A program made the translations under genes and the position numbers. Positions 22,149 through 32,900 of a DNA stretch of 64,000 nt are shown here, piece after piece. The notes under the pieces were generated by a model, which saw only the letters and a program-made list of their open reading frames with translations, was not told the DNA's origin and made no database searches. Positions within the stretch are counted from its first letter, which is position 1. Every line of letters starts with the position of its first letter. The DNA lies in NCBI GenBank assembly GCA_003116995.1, contig BDSL01000029.1:186001-250000 (forward strand). Direction: 5' to 3'. The DNA comes from Yamagishiella unicocca. Its lineage: Eukaryota; Chlorophyta; Chlorophyceae; Chlamydomonadales; Volvocaceae.

Positions 22149-25100
22149 CTATCGTAGCGCGACGAAGTCCTGCTGGTAGCGATGCATGTTGACCTCCTGA
22201 GCCTGGCTGCGTACATGAAGCTGCACGTCTTGCGTGCCAGCCTGCAGTCACCGGCGCCAAAACGGCATCTATTCGATGAGGGCATTTGGCTTGACAGACC
22301 TTGCAAACAAATCACAGAGAGCAGCAGGAGGTGCTGAGCATCATGATTTGCGTAGCTGAGTGTACGGTGCCGTACCTGAAGGATGGTAAGAAACTGAGAG
22401 GCACGGACGCGCGCCCGCCCCCTGCTCTGCAGCAGCTGTATGCCCGTGGCCGCGGCGTTGTACCGCACCACGAACTCGCACGAGGGCACATCCAGCCCCT
22501 CCTCCGCGGCGGAGGTGGCGATCAGAACCTTGCGGCCGGGCTCCTGGCGGGCGTGTTTGTGTGGAGCGGGGGACCGCGATGGGAGTGGTGGACGGTGGTG
22601 GAGCGAGGAAGCGACGTGATCGCCTTGCAAAATGCGGGGGGTGGCCGCAGTGTCGACGACACGAGAGCAAAGGGCATGAGAGCACGGGAGCGAAGCGGTG
22701 CGGATGGGGCGCACGGATTGGACGATGATGTGGCTGAAGGGTAGGTCAGCAACACTTCATCAGAACACTGCCGGCTCGGCGCCCCTTACCCTGACACCCC
22801 CCCCCCCGTCCCGGCGCACCTTGAACATCCTCACCACCTGCTGCTGCTGGCTGTCGCTCATGCCGCGGCCGTGGCGGTCGTGCTCCGGGGCCAGGGTGCT
22901 GCGCTTCGTGGTGGTGTTGTGGCCGACCAGCTCCAGGACCTGCGGACACTCCAGGCAGGTCAGCGATGCCGGCCGACCCTTCACATCCCAAATTCGCACC
23001 CCGCCCCACCTCACCTCCATGAACTGCAGCTGCTGGGTGCGCCGAATCATGTCCGCCACGTGGAAGACGGCCTGCGAGGAGGCGGGGGCAGGTGGAGGGG
23101 GAGATTGAAGCTCAGCATCGCTCGCACTGGTAGTCTGGTACGGCACGCACACCCTCAGCGCCCGCGCTGAGGTTCGGATACTGGCAGCCTCCACACGTCC
23201 TATAACTTTAAATCCTCGCAACGTGCTAACGGTCCAGCTTCCGACCCACACCCGCCTACCATTGCAGCCCGCTCACCTGCCGCGTCTTAACGAACACCAC
23301 CCCGTGAAAGTGCTCTCGACTCTGGTACCCCTGCCAATTGAGGGAGCGGAGGCGGCAGGGAGGGTGGTAACGGGGCAGCACAAGCGCAGACGCCAGGCCG
23401 CTGCCACCGCCGCACACCAGACCCCACCCTAGCCCCACCTGCAGGTACTGCACCAGCGCCCAGAACTTGGGGAAGGTGCGGCCCTTCTGCGCGGTCAGGA
23501 CAGTCCGGTGATAACACCGAGGAGCCGTTTGGGGCAGTCCAGCTCAGCAAAAACAGGTTTACGTTGCTGCTCCAGGATAACGCATTGCTTCCAACATTGC
23601 TTCCACCGGAACGCATCGCTTACAGGAGAACGGTCGGCCTACCCGTGAGCCCTGTACGGCAATGGTTTCAGTACGGCAATGTTACTCCCAAGACGCGCCC
23701 CTGGTCGGCGCAGTCCACCCAACCCAAGGGTAGCCAACCCAGCCCAGCCCAGCCCAGCCCAGCCCAGACGCCGGATCACCTGCAGCTGGCCGGACATGAA
23801 GCAGTCGCGCACGTAGTCCGCCGCCTCGGTACCCGCCATGGCCTCCGTCAGGAAGCTGTCCGCCACCTGCACCGGCACACGGGACCGGTATACGGGGCGC
23901 GAAGCATGCGCTGGGTGGCTGGGAGGACAGCTGTGCACGGCACACAGCATGCGCAACAACCTCCAACGTATAACCGACAATAATGTAAATAACAGTTACT
24001 ACCGGTAAGAATGCATGCCAGAAGCGTGCGCAGGGATACCGTAGACAGGGCTCGTTCGGCGCTGTGCAGGTACTGGGCCCGTATGCCGTGGCATGGCGCA
24101 GACTGATGCTGCAAGTGCGGCCCCAGCCCTCCCTTCGCCGGCTGCCATTGCGAGGTGCTGGGGCGAGGGGGATGGCAGCCGGGAAGGAGCCACACGGGTT
24201 CAGGCGGAAGCGGCTGTCTGCCCGACGGCCAGGAAGCCCGACCCGCCCCGGACGGACGCCGCTCACCAGCAGCTGGCGAACCAGGTGGGACGTGCGGAGC
24301 GCGATGTCGGGGCACCTGCAGCCGCACGTCGCGGAATACACCAGTTCCAGAATCGATGTTATCAGATCCAACCCCCTCGTCCGCCCCTAGGGCAAATTTC
24401 AACTATAACTCTGGACTGCATGAGGCGGCCCCCATCTTCAGGGCTCGAATGTCGCAACAGCCCGCATGGCTACGTGGCGGGGAGCGGCAACACGGGAGGG
24501 GTGGGCTGGCGTCGGGCGGCAGAGCCCTGCCCGTCAGTCAGTCACCTGGCGGCTCCACCTGTTGCGGCGGTGGGGCTCGTCGCCATCCGGTCTTCCTGCA
24601 GGCACAGCGCCGCCGCCTTCCTGGCCAGGAAGGGCAGTGTACCCTCGAAACCCGCGTCCTCCACCAGCTCCACCGCCTGGCCGGGAGGCGGACAAGCACG
24701 CCACTTAACGGACCGTTCCAGGCATCTTATCTTACATCTCCAAGATTTGGTCCTCATGGTGAGGACCTGTCAGGACTAGCTAAGACCTCCAAGAGGTACA
24801 TATGCCCTGTTACCGTCGTCCAAGGCCTCTACATCTGCGCCGGTCCCATTACCCCGGCGATGTGCCCGATGGTTCTATCTCTTGGTCTGGAACCCACTGC
24901 AACCGTTACAATAACAACCCCGCCCTGCCAGCCCAGCCGCCCCGATTGTTGGTCCAGCCCGCACCACCTTCCGCAGCACGTCCAATAGGTGGCAGGCCAG
25001 GTCCAGGTGCGGGCATGAGTGCCTGGCCGCGAAACCACGACACCTGGCCAGCCACTGCGTGTTTGCGAGCGAAGTACGGTACGGTACGACACCCGCGTTA

Positions 25101-28100
25101 ACACACAGGGCAGGCAGGGGAGGGGGCAGCGGCACATCAGGCGCAGGCTGCCGGGTGCCGTACGATGGCACACCATGTATGGCACTCATTCACGTACATG
25201 ATGCAACAGCATGCGATCAAATGACAGGCGCTGTGCAAAGCAACGACATGGTGGCGCTGCCAGCCACGGCTGGGCTGCAGGCCGGAACTTCACCAGCGAG
25301 CGACGACGTCCGACCATGCGCTAGTGCAGCGTGTCGTACACTTACCTCCCGTACACTCACCTCCCCCAAAGTGCCGTACACTCACCTCCCCCAAGGCGGA
25401 TGTCAGCCGGTTTGCGTCGGCATTGGTTGTACCCGCCGCACTCGCTCCGCCAACGCAGCTGGCCTCGTCTCCACCGTCAGTCCCGACCGTAGCGTCCATC
25501 AGCAACTGCGGGAGGCGCGGACGGGCGACTGAGGCGATGCAGGCGCTCGTTGTCGGCGGAGGCCGTCAGCCGCGTCACCACCCGCGACGCCGAAAATACA
25601 CCCGCATACGCAGCCCATACTCCTTAACACTATTGGTTATACCTTTTGGTCTGGAACCCACTGTTACCGTTACAACAACTATTAGTCGACGGTCATGGGT
25701 ACGGCACAACACACGGACGCGGTGGGGCATCCAACTCCCAGGACCGCCCACCAAACCTTTTGGTCTGGGGCCCACTGTGTCAGTTACTACTACTCACCTG
25801 GAGTAGTCGATCGCGGTCGCTGGCCACCTCGGGATCGGTCACCACCACGTCATGAAGCGCCACGCCTGGGGTAACGGGCGGCGCACCGGTTCAGCTATCG
25901 CGAGGACACCGGGCAGCGCTGCAGGCAGGCAGCATGACGGCGTCCGCTGGCACGGCGGTGCCCCTTTTCCCTCTGACAGGTGACGCAGGCGGCTGCCCCT
26001 GGAGCCACCGGCAGCTGTCAAGCCTGCTGGCATCCCACGGGGGGTCGTGCCTCCATGCTCCCCTTCGGCACCCCGAACACCTCCCACTTCCCCCTAGGCA
26101 CCCCGAACACCTCCCTTCTCCCCCTCGACAGTCGGCACCCCGGAACGGCAGCGCACCAATGTCCAGAGCCATCTCCACCGTGCCGTCCTGAGGAGGCCGG
26201 CCCATGAGGTGTGGTGCGGGGCAGCGGGGGTTAGGCGGATGGTGGGAGGTTGGTCGGCAGGGCGGCAGGTTGGGCAGCTGCAGCCCCGGCCTCGTTGCCC
26301 TCTCGAGTAGGTACCACACCGCATTGCTACACCTGCGTGCCGGCTGCACACCCATCTTCGACACCAGCCGCAACACAGGAGCTGCCTAGCCGCTCCTCGC
26401 GCCTGGCCTAGCGACAGCTCATCGCACCAGTGGCGGCGCCACCGCCACCGCCACCGCCTCACCCCCACGCCCTCCTGCTGTCACCAGCGGGCTCCCCTCT
26501 CGCCCGCTCGCCCCCTCACCCGGGTTCCACTCTCACCCGCAGCAGCTCCGTCAGCAGCCGGTCATGGCGCCGCATGGCCACGTGGACCTGGCGCTGCTCC
26601 GCCCTCGCGAGCACCCCCGCCACGTCGGGGTGGTCCTCGTCCACCACATGCAGCCGGGCGCCCAGCCGCCCCAGCAGCTCAGCCATCTTCCGCTTCAGCT
26701 CGTCCTGCGAAGCAGACGTGCGGTTTCGGGAACAGACCTCCCATCCTGACAGCGGGCACCTCCTTAGCCGGAGGGCTGTCCAAGGTCCCCGCGCATCCGT
26801 GGATCGGCAGCACCCCCAACCCCCACTCCCCCCACCCCACCCCACATCCACGGGTTCCCCACCCCACCCCACCCCACCCCACCCCACCCCACCCCACCCC
26901 ACCCCACCCCACCCCACCCCACCCCACCCCACCCCACCCCACCCCACCCCACCCCACCCCACCCCACCCCACCCCACCCCACCCCACCCCACCCCACCCC
27001 ACCCCACCCCACCCCACCACCACTTAAAATGCCACTATCGCCCGGCTTCACAGCCCTCGCCCGCATTGCCCGGTCCTGTCCGCCCTCGCACCATGTCAGT
27101 ATCGCCGGCGGGGGAAGCGCTGACGCCCAGCACGCGCACGCCCGCCGCTGCGCCGTCCGCGGCTGCGGCCCCGCACCGCCGCACCGCCGCGCGGGTCATG
27201 ACGTCATCCACGATCTTTGCGTAGGCGTGATCATCGTGGCAGTGGTGCGCCTCGTCCAGGACCTGGCACAGGGTTGGGCTTTGGTTTGGAGGTTCCGGTA
27301 CGCGGACGTATACGGAACACGTTCCGGTACACGGACGCATACAGTACACGTTCCGGTACACGGACGTATACGGTACACGTTCCGGTACACGGACGACAAG
27401 TACACCACCACCCGGCTGGTGAAGCTCGAACTGCTGGCACTCACCAGCAGGTCGAGCTGCTCCGGTCGCACCGCCGCAGCCGGCAACTTGAGCAGGTTGA
27501 GGAACGAGTCCGGGGTGCACACCAGCACGGAGGAATAGCAGGCGCCTCCGGCGCCCGCCGCCCCCCCGCGCGCGGCGATGACCTCCGCCCACATCCGCGT
27601 GGTCAGCTGGTGGTCGGAGTTGCAGCTCAGCACCCGGGTGTCGGGTGCGGCCGCAGCTCGCAGCGCATCGCCCTGCTGCTGCGTCAGCAGCACCCGCGGC
27701 ACCAGCACCACCACCACCGCCCCGCGCTGGAGGCGGCGCCGGGTGTGGAGGATGACGGCCCTGCCGGTGATGGAAGCCGGAAGGGAGGGGGACAGACAAC
27801 AGAGAGAGCAGAGAGAGGAGCGGGTTGTTGGACGCATCTTGGGAGCGCATCGCTGCAAACAGGACACCCGGCCGGACAACCGTAGCTGCTTCGTTGACTT
27901 CCTCGCTGACCCCTGACCGCACACACAGCCTCACACGGCCGAAACGCGCGGCGGTTGCGTGCCAGGTGCGGCGTGCCAGGTGCTACCTGCCAGATGGGAC
28001 GTGCCAGGTGCGGCGTGCCAGGTGCGGCGTGCCAGGTGCGGCGTGTCAGGTGCGGCGTGCCAGGTGCGACCTGCCGGGTGCGGCGCTCGCGGATCGGGTG

Positions 28101-29390
28101 AACCTGGTTCGCCGCCTGCTCGGACACCCGCCCGCCCGCCCTTCAAGTACTGGGCAGGGTGGGCAAGGGAGTCCCAATATGTCCTTGCTTCCCCGGGACA
28201 GCCCCGCTTCCAAGGCGCCGAACCCCACCTCGCCACCTCCACAAACATGCGCGTCTTGCCCGAGCCCGTCGGCGCCGAAACCAGCCAGTTGCCCCGCCAG
28301 CCCTCAGCGTCGTCGTCGTCGTCGTCGACCCTGTGGTGCTGCAGCTCCTCCGGCAGCGGTAGGCCCCAGCTCCGCAGCACCCGGACCAGCACCGCGGCCT
28401 GGTAGCTGCGCAGCGGCGGCAGCGGCGACAGCGGCGGCGGCGGGCGCTGGTCTACTTGCGTCAGCCGCTTCTGCTCCTGGTAGCGCTTGGCCTCCATCCG
28501 GAACACACCTCCCAGGCTCCTGGACTCCCCGTTGTCTGTCCGGCTCGTCTCCCCCGACCTGCGGCAGCAGCGAGGTGTGCAGCGCGGTGTGGATCAGGGC
28601 GCCACCAGCAGGCAGCCTCTGTGTACCGACCCACGGGTCTCCTCTCAACCCACCGCAGCAGCCCCGCCGTTCCCGGCGCTAGGAGAGTGCCCCGCGCCCT
28701 ACGGACCCCCGGGGCGCAGAAGGCAACCGCCCGCTGTCCGCGCCCGCCCGCCCACCTGGCGCAGCGGTCCAGCACCTGGATCACCCCCTCCGGGCCCAGC
28801 TCTGCAGACAGCTTGGTGAGCCACTTGTGCTTATCGGGCTGCTCGCCCAGGATGCCCAGCAGCTCGCGTGCGATGATGGGTGGGGCCATGCTGGCCACGT
28901 ATGAGAACGGCGACGAGGAGGTGCTGCTGCTGCTGCTACCCATGATGCTGTTGCTGCTGCTACCCATGATGCTGCTGCTGCTGCTACGAATGATGCTGTT
29001 GCTGCTGCTGAGAGGGCCGCTGCTAATGCTGGTGCCGCTGCCGCTGCCACGAGCGGTGGGGGTCGCGGCTGTCGCTGCCCCGGCAAGGTCGGTCAGAGCC
29101 GCTTCAGCGCACCGCGCCGCGCGAGCGCACTGCGCCGTGTACGCAGCAGCGCTGGCCGCGAAGAGCGTTGCGATGTGGCCCACCGAGCGCACGGCCGGGT
29201 CGGCCTTCACGTCGGCCGCTGCCGCATCGTGCAGCTGCGAGGTGGGGGTGACGCCGCCGCCGCGACTGCCGCTGCTGCCGGTGCTGCTGATCACACCCCG
29301 GATGGCGGCCCGCACGGCAGGCCGCACCGGCGCGGACGGCAACACCCCGGTCCGGAACACCGCCTCGATGAGCTCCTCCCAGTCGACCAT
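22149..29390 (-). CDS. Helicase A: RIG-I/Dicer-type SF2 helicase, stand-alone
   Basis: Eighteen exons (5' to 3'): 29390-28756, 28558-28229, 27760-27445, 27262-27092, 26704-26537, 26187-26157, 25865-25798, 25505-25386, 25054-24968, 24676-24546, 24315-24267, 23866-23780, 23483-23439, 23330-23277, 23071-23015, 22939-22820, 22543-22376, 22241-22149. All phases close, giving about 909 residues. Order: N-terminal helical region with a Ser-rich repeat; YRSYQ-like Q region; motif I SAPTGSGKT (about 306-314); motif Ia-b VCTPDSF; motif II DEAH (430-433); motif III SASP; a helical insert equivalent to Hel2i; motif IV FVKTR; motif V ATSAAEEGLD; motif VI QSRGRAR. A 30-residue tail (QLHVRSQAQEVNMHRYQQ) resembles the start of the pincer. 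No RNase III, PAZ or zinc RD is present. The family binds and translocates on dsRNA. It is the most divergent of the three copies. Confidence 0.85.
24868..24918 (+). repeat. R3 dispersed repeat copy
   Basis: It contains CGATGGTTCTATC, TGGTCTGGAACCCACTG and AACCGTTACA in order, shared with copies at 25632-25684, 25751-25796 and 52005-52061. It lies in helicase A intron 9. Confidence 0.65.
25336..25395 (-). repeat. Triplicated splice-donor segment at helicase A exon 8
   Basis: Three consecutive copies of a short unit (GTACACT[CT]ACCTCCC on the plus strand) start at 25336, 25351 and 25376. On the coding strand each contains a GGAG|GTRAGT donor. Only the first-transcribed one (exon ending at 25386) keeps the phase seen in helicases B and C. 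The others would lengthen exon 8 by 25 or 40 nt and shift frame. Confidence 0.7.
25632..25796 (+). repeat. Two R3 copies filling helicase A intron 7
   Basis: R3 copies at 25632-25684 and 25751-25796 lie in the 292-bp intron between exons 7 and 8. The second ends at the exon 7 donor itself (ACTCAC on the plus strand), so the intron start is repeat-derived. Confidence 0.6.
26857..27017 (+). repeat. (CCCCA)32 microsatellite; GGGGT on the sense strand of helicase A intron 4
   Basis: An uninterrupted pentanucleotide run of 161 nt, flanked by shorter imperfect CCCAC tracts from about 26830. The transcribed RNA would carry about 32 GGGGU units, an ideal G-quadruplex sequence. It differs from the green-algal telomere repeat TTTTAGGG. 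Confidence 0.95.
27292..27406 (+). repeat. 29-bp tandem repeat, 4 copies, helicase A intron 3
   Basis: Copies begin at 27292, 27321, 27350 and 27379, each starting GTTCCGGTAC. Spacing is exactly 29 bp with a few substitutions. Confidence 0.85.
27957..28083 (+). repeat. 14-bp tandem repeat in helicase A intron 2
   Basis: About nine imperfect copies of GTGCCAGGTGCGGC. The unit is G+C-rich and sits between exons 3 and 2 of helicase A. Confidence 0.8.
28917..29010 (-). repeat. In-frame coding repeat in helicase A exon 1
   Basis: Three imperfect copies of a roughly 30-nt unit (several CTG/CTA triplets then CCATGATG on the plus strand) encode runs of serine separated by Ile-Met-Gly. The repeat keeps frame, so it expands the disordered linker of the N-terminal region. 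Confidence 0.8.
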
Positions 29391-29993
29391 CCGGTTAGCT
29401 GCAAGTCCTTAGCGCGCACAAAAGTCGTGTTTTACAAGGTGCGCCCTCTCCCTGCAGGAGCTCTAGGGTCTAGGCGGCAGAACCACCGCCTGCGGCAGCG
29501 AGCCTCGCGGCGCGTGCAGGCGACTGCGGCAAGCTAAAGCGCGAGCGCTTCAAAAATCTATTACAGAGCCGGCAAGTATACCTCGCAGTGTACCTATAAG
29601 TTTGCACAGGGAGCCGATACGCGCAGTGTCCGCAGCGCTTGCAATCGAGCAACCCTGTACGCGGCGTGTCGCGAAACAACGAGTCGCGCGACCAGTCCGG
29701 CTAACTAGCGATGCCGCATCGAGGCGCTGGCCAAGCCAACACCACCGCAACCTCGAACAGATTGGACAAAAAATGAGCGAAATGTGCACCGCTGGGAAAC
29801 CGCCACCTTGATGAGGACGAGCACCGAGGTCGATATAACGCCTGTACGGCGCTCACGGGCTGTCGGTCACGGGTCGGGTCCGCAGCTGCCCAGCCTCCGT
29901 CGCTCGTACTGTCGTCGTATAGACAGCGCACACGGGGGACGTCATAACGGTCCGTCAACATTCGTCCGCGCCGTGCGAATGGGGGCGACCCAC
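29391..29993 (-). promoter_or_regulatory. Spacer between helicases A and B
   Basis: About 600 bp containing the 3' UTR of B and the promoter of A. A minus-strand TGTAA is present at 29571-29575, 419 nt past the B stop, and is the first such signal. No coding sequence is visible. Confidence 0.5.
29571..29575 (-). terminator. Candidate TGTAA poly(A) signal of helicase B
   Basis: First TGTAA on the minus strand after the stop codon at 29994-29996. The cleavage site is not defined. Confidence 0.4.
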
Positions 29994-32900
29994 TCAGCGG
30001 CCTGCCGACCCACGGGTCGCCATGTACATTTGATTGTAGTCCTGCATGTTGGACTCCTCCAGCCGGCTCTTGGCGTGCAGGTACGTGTCCAGAGTGCCAT
30101 CCTGCGTGCAGGCGGTGGGAAGCGGGACAGACGGGCCGTCAAGGCGGCCGCCCGACAGTATTCGGTGCGCGCCTTTCGGGTTCAGGATGCTCGGCTGGTT
30201 TGGACCCCGGGGCCAAGAGCGCCGAACCGGGGCTCCTCGTGCGCCGCCAATGGGGTGAAAGCAAACCGGCTCGTGTAGTGGCGGAGATGGGGGGAGCGGG
30301 GTATTTCGAAGGAGATGCCGCCGCGCCCCGAACGGGCACTCTGGTGCCGCCGCTCCCCGACTGATGCGGTGCCACATGCGGAACGTAGAACCATGGACTG
30401 ACCCAGGCCAGGGCCTCGGGGCCAGCGGCACCTCGCCAAAAAACCCACCTATACGTGGCACCCCGTCAAACCGGCACGCCCTTTCCGCCGTGTGCCCGCC
30501 GTAACATCCTGTCAATACCCTGCTTGACAAGAGGCTCGTGCAAAATACCGTTAATATCGCCCGGTCTGCCTCCCCCACCTACTCAGCTTCCTAGTCCACG
30601 GGCTTTCCCCAGGCCTCCCCCACCTTGGCCCACAAACCACACACACTATTGGTGAGACACATGCGCATATCGCATCACCCTACTGACGTCCTCTCCCCCA
30701 GCACTATCCAGGGTAGATCCCACCTGCAGTATGGCGAAGAACTCCGCCACCTTGCGCCTCGCCCGCCCCCTGCTCTGCAGCAGCTGTATGCCCGTGGCCG
30801 CGGCGTTGTACCGCACCACGAACTCGCACGAGGGCACATCCAGCCCCTCCTCCGCGGCGGAGGTGGCGATCAGAACCTTGCGGCCGGGCTCCTGGCGGGG
30901 CCGGGGTAGAGCGTTGGGAGCGGGGGACGGCGGTGGGAGCGAGAATCGCGTTGCGAAATGCGGAGGCGGCTTCGCAAAATCTCACATGGCGAGTTTAAGC
31001 TGCAGTTTATGTAGCGATCAACCAGCCTGCAACTGAGGGAATTATCGCAACCAGGTAGATGCGGGTAAGCAGTGTCCTCAAGGGGTATGAGAGCAAAGCG
31101 GTGCGGATGGGGCGCACGGATTGGACGATGATGTGGCTGAAGGGTAGGTCAGCAACACTTCATCAGAACACTGCCGGCTCGGCGCCCCTTGACCTGACCC
31201 CCCCCCGGCCCCGGCGCACCTTGAACATCCTCACCACCTGCTGCTGCTGGCTGTCGTTCATGCCGCGGCCGTGGCGGTCGTGCTCTGGAGCCAGGGTGCT
31301 GCGCTTCGTGGTGGTGTTGTGGCCGATCAGCTCCAGGACCTGCGGGCACTCCAGGCAGGTCAGTGATGCCCGCCGACCCTTCATATCCCAAATTCGCACC
31401 CCGCCCCACCTCACCTCCATGAACTGCAGCTGCTGGGTGCGCCGAATCATGTCCGCCACGTGGAAGACGGCCTGGAGAGGTTAGGGGCGAAATGAAGGGT
31501 GGAATAGGATCGTGCGGGAGCGCAACACTGTTCAACGGGGGGTCACGATGTGCGGGTACCTCCTTCCACCGACAAGAAGGCCGCATTGGGGACAGGCGGC
31601 GAGGTCGGGCGAAGTGCGTGTACAGAAAGCGAAGCGATTCCACAGGTTACGGCACTGCTGGTTCCACATCTGCCGTGCCTGGGCAGCATGCTCTGGTGGC
31701 ATGATGGCCTGCTACAGAGCAACCCCCCGATCACTTGAGCCTGCCCCGGTGCCAGGCATCCGGTGTTCCCCTCCCGACTCGCGGGTCCGGGCCCAGGTCG
31801 ACCACTGCTGCAGGGCACGCGTGCCCACAAGGCCCTTCCGACATCACCCTCCGCTCACCTGCCGCGTCCGCACGAATATGATGCCGTGGAATAGATCCCG
31901 GTCGCGGTAGCCCTGGTGGTGGGAGGTGGGGGCGCACGCGGAGAAAGGGGTCAGGCAGGGTGAAGGCGGGAAGAGCGGGTGAACAGGAGGCAGAGGCAGC
32001 TGGAGCTCACGGAAAGCGTATTCGGGCGGGCTGGGGGAGCAAGCCAAGACTGTCAAGTGCAGGCAATTGCAGCAGCATTGCGGCCACGAACAGCCGGGCG
32101 CTGCTCCAACCACCACAACGGAAACCACGAAACCGCTCCCAGCCGTGCCGCACCGTGCCGCAGCACGGCCGGCCGCACCTGCAGGTAGCGCAAGAGGGCC
32201 CAGAACTTGGGGAAAGTGAGCTCCTGCGTGTTGGGAAGCAGCGAGGAAGGGGCGAGGTCAAAAAGGGTCAGGCGTTGTGTGACGCAAGGCTGCGCGACGT
32301 TAACCGAAAGGAACACCTCGCAATTTGGTTTGCGGGTCGGGATCGGGTTTCGGAATCGGGTCGGAATCGGGTCCAGGACGCTTAGCAAACGGGGATGACC
32401 CGAAAAAGGCGTCCAGCTACCAGCAAAGCCATGCAGCCGGCCAGCGCGCTGGCCAGCGCGCCAGCGCGCCAGCGCGTTAGGCGTTTGCCCTTTGCAAATT
32501 AAGTGATTTACGCATACAATACGGAAGTCAGTCATCAAATCATTCATGGTCAGTCAGCCCGAGAGACTGTCACAAAGACTAGTCCGTCATAGGGCCAGTC
32601 GGTCAGCCTAGCAGTCAGTCATTGGTTCAGTCAGACACACAGCCAGTCAGTCACTCAGCCAGTCTGACAGCCCGCCAGCCCGCCAATCAGCCAACGAATC
32701 AGCGCGGTTCGGCTAGCCAGTCAGACAGGCCGCCAGCGCGCCAGTTGGCAAGGCAGCCCGCCAGCGCGCCCGTCAGACCGACGGCCCTTCCACCACCCAC
32801 CTCCTGCAGCCACCAAACGGAAGGTAGCAAGAGCAGAGTGCGTCATGAGGTGCCTGTTCGGTGTGCTAGGGCTGAGCGTCGTCCCTGGGCCTGTGTCCGC

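Noticed and set aside
26857..27017. Interstitial telomere
   Set aside because: The unit is CCCCA, not the algal TTTTAGGG or plant TTTAGGG repeat.
26516..27066. Long minus-strand frames of repeated Gly-Trp-Gly-Val
   Set aside because: They are translations of the CCCCA microsatellite in helicase A intron 4; all frames stay open because the repeat lacks stops.
27292..27406. CRISPR-like array (29-bp repeats)
   Set aside because: Units are directly abutting with no spacers and lie inside a eukaryotic intron.
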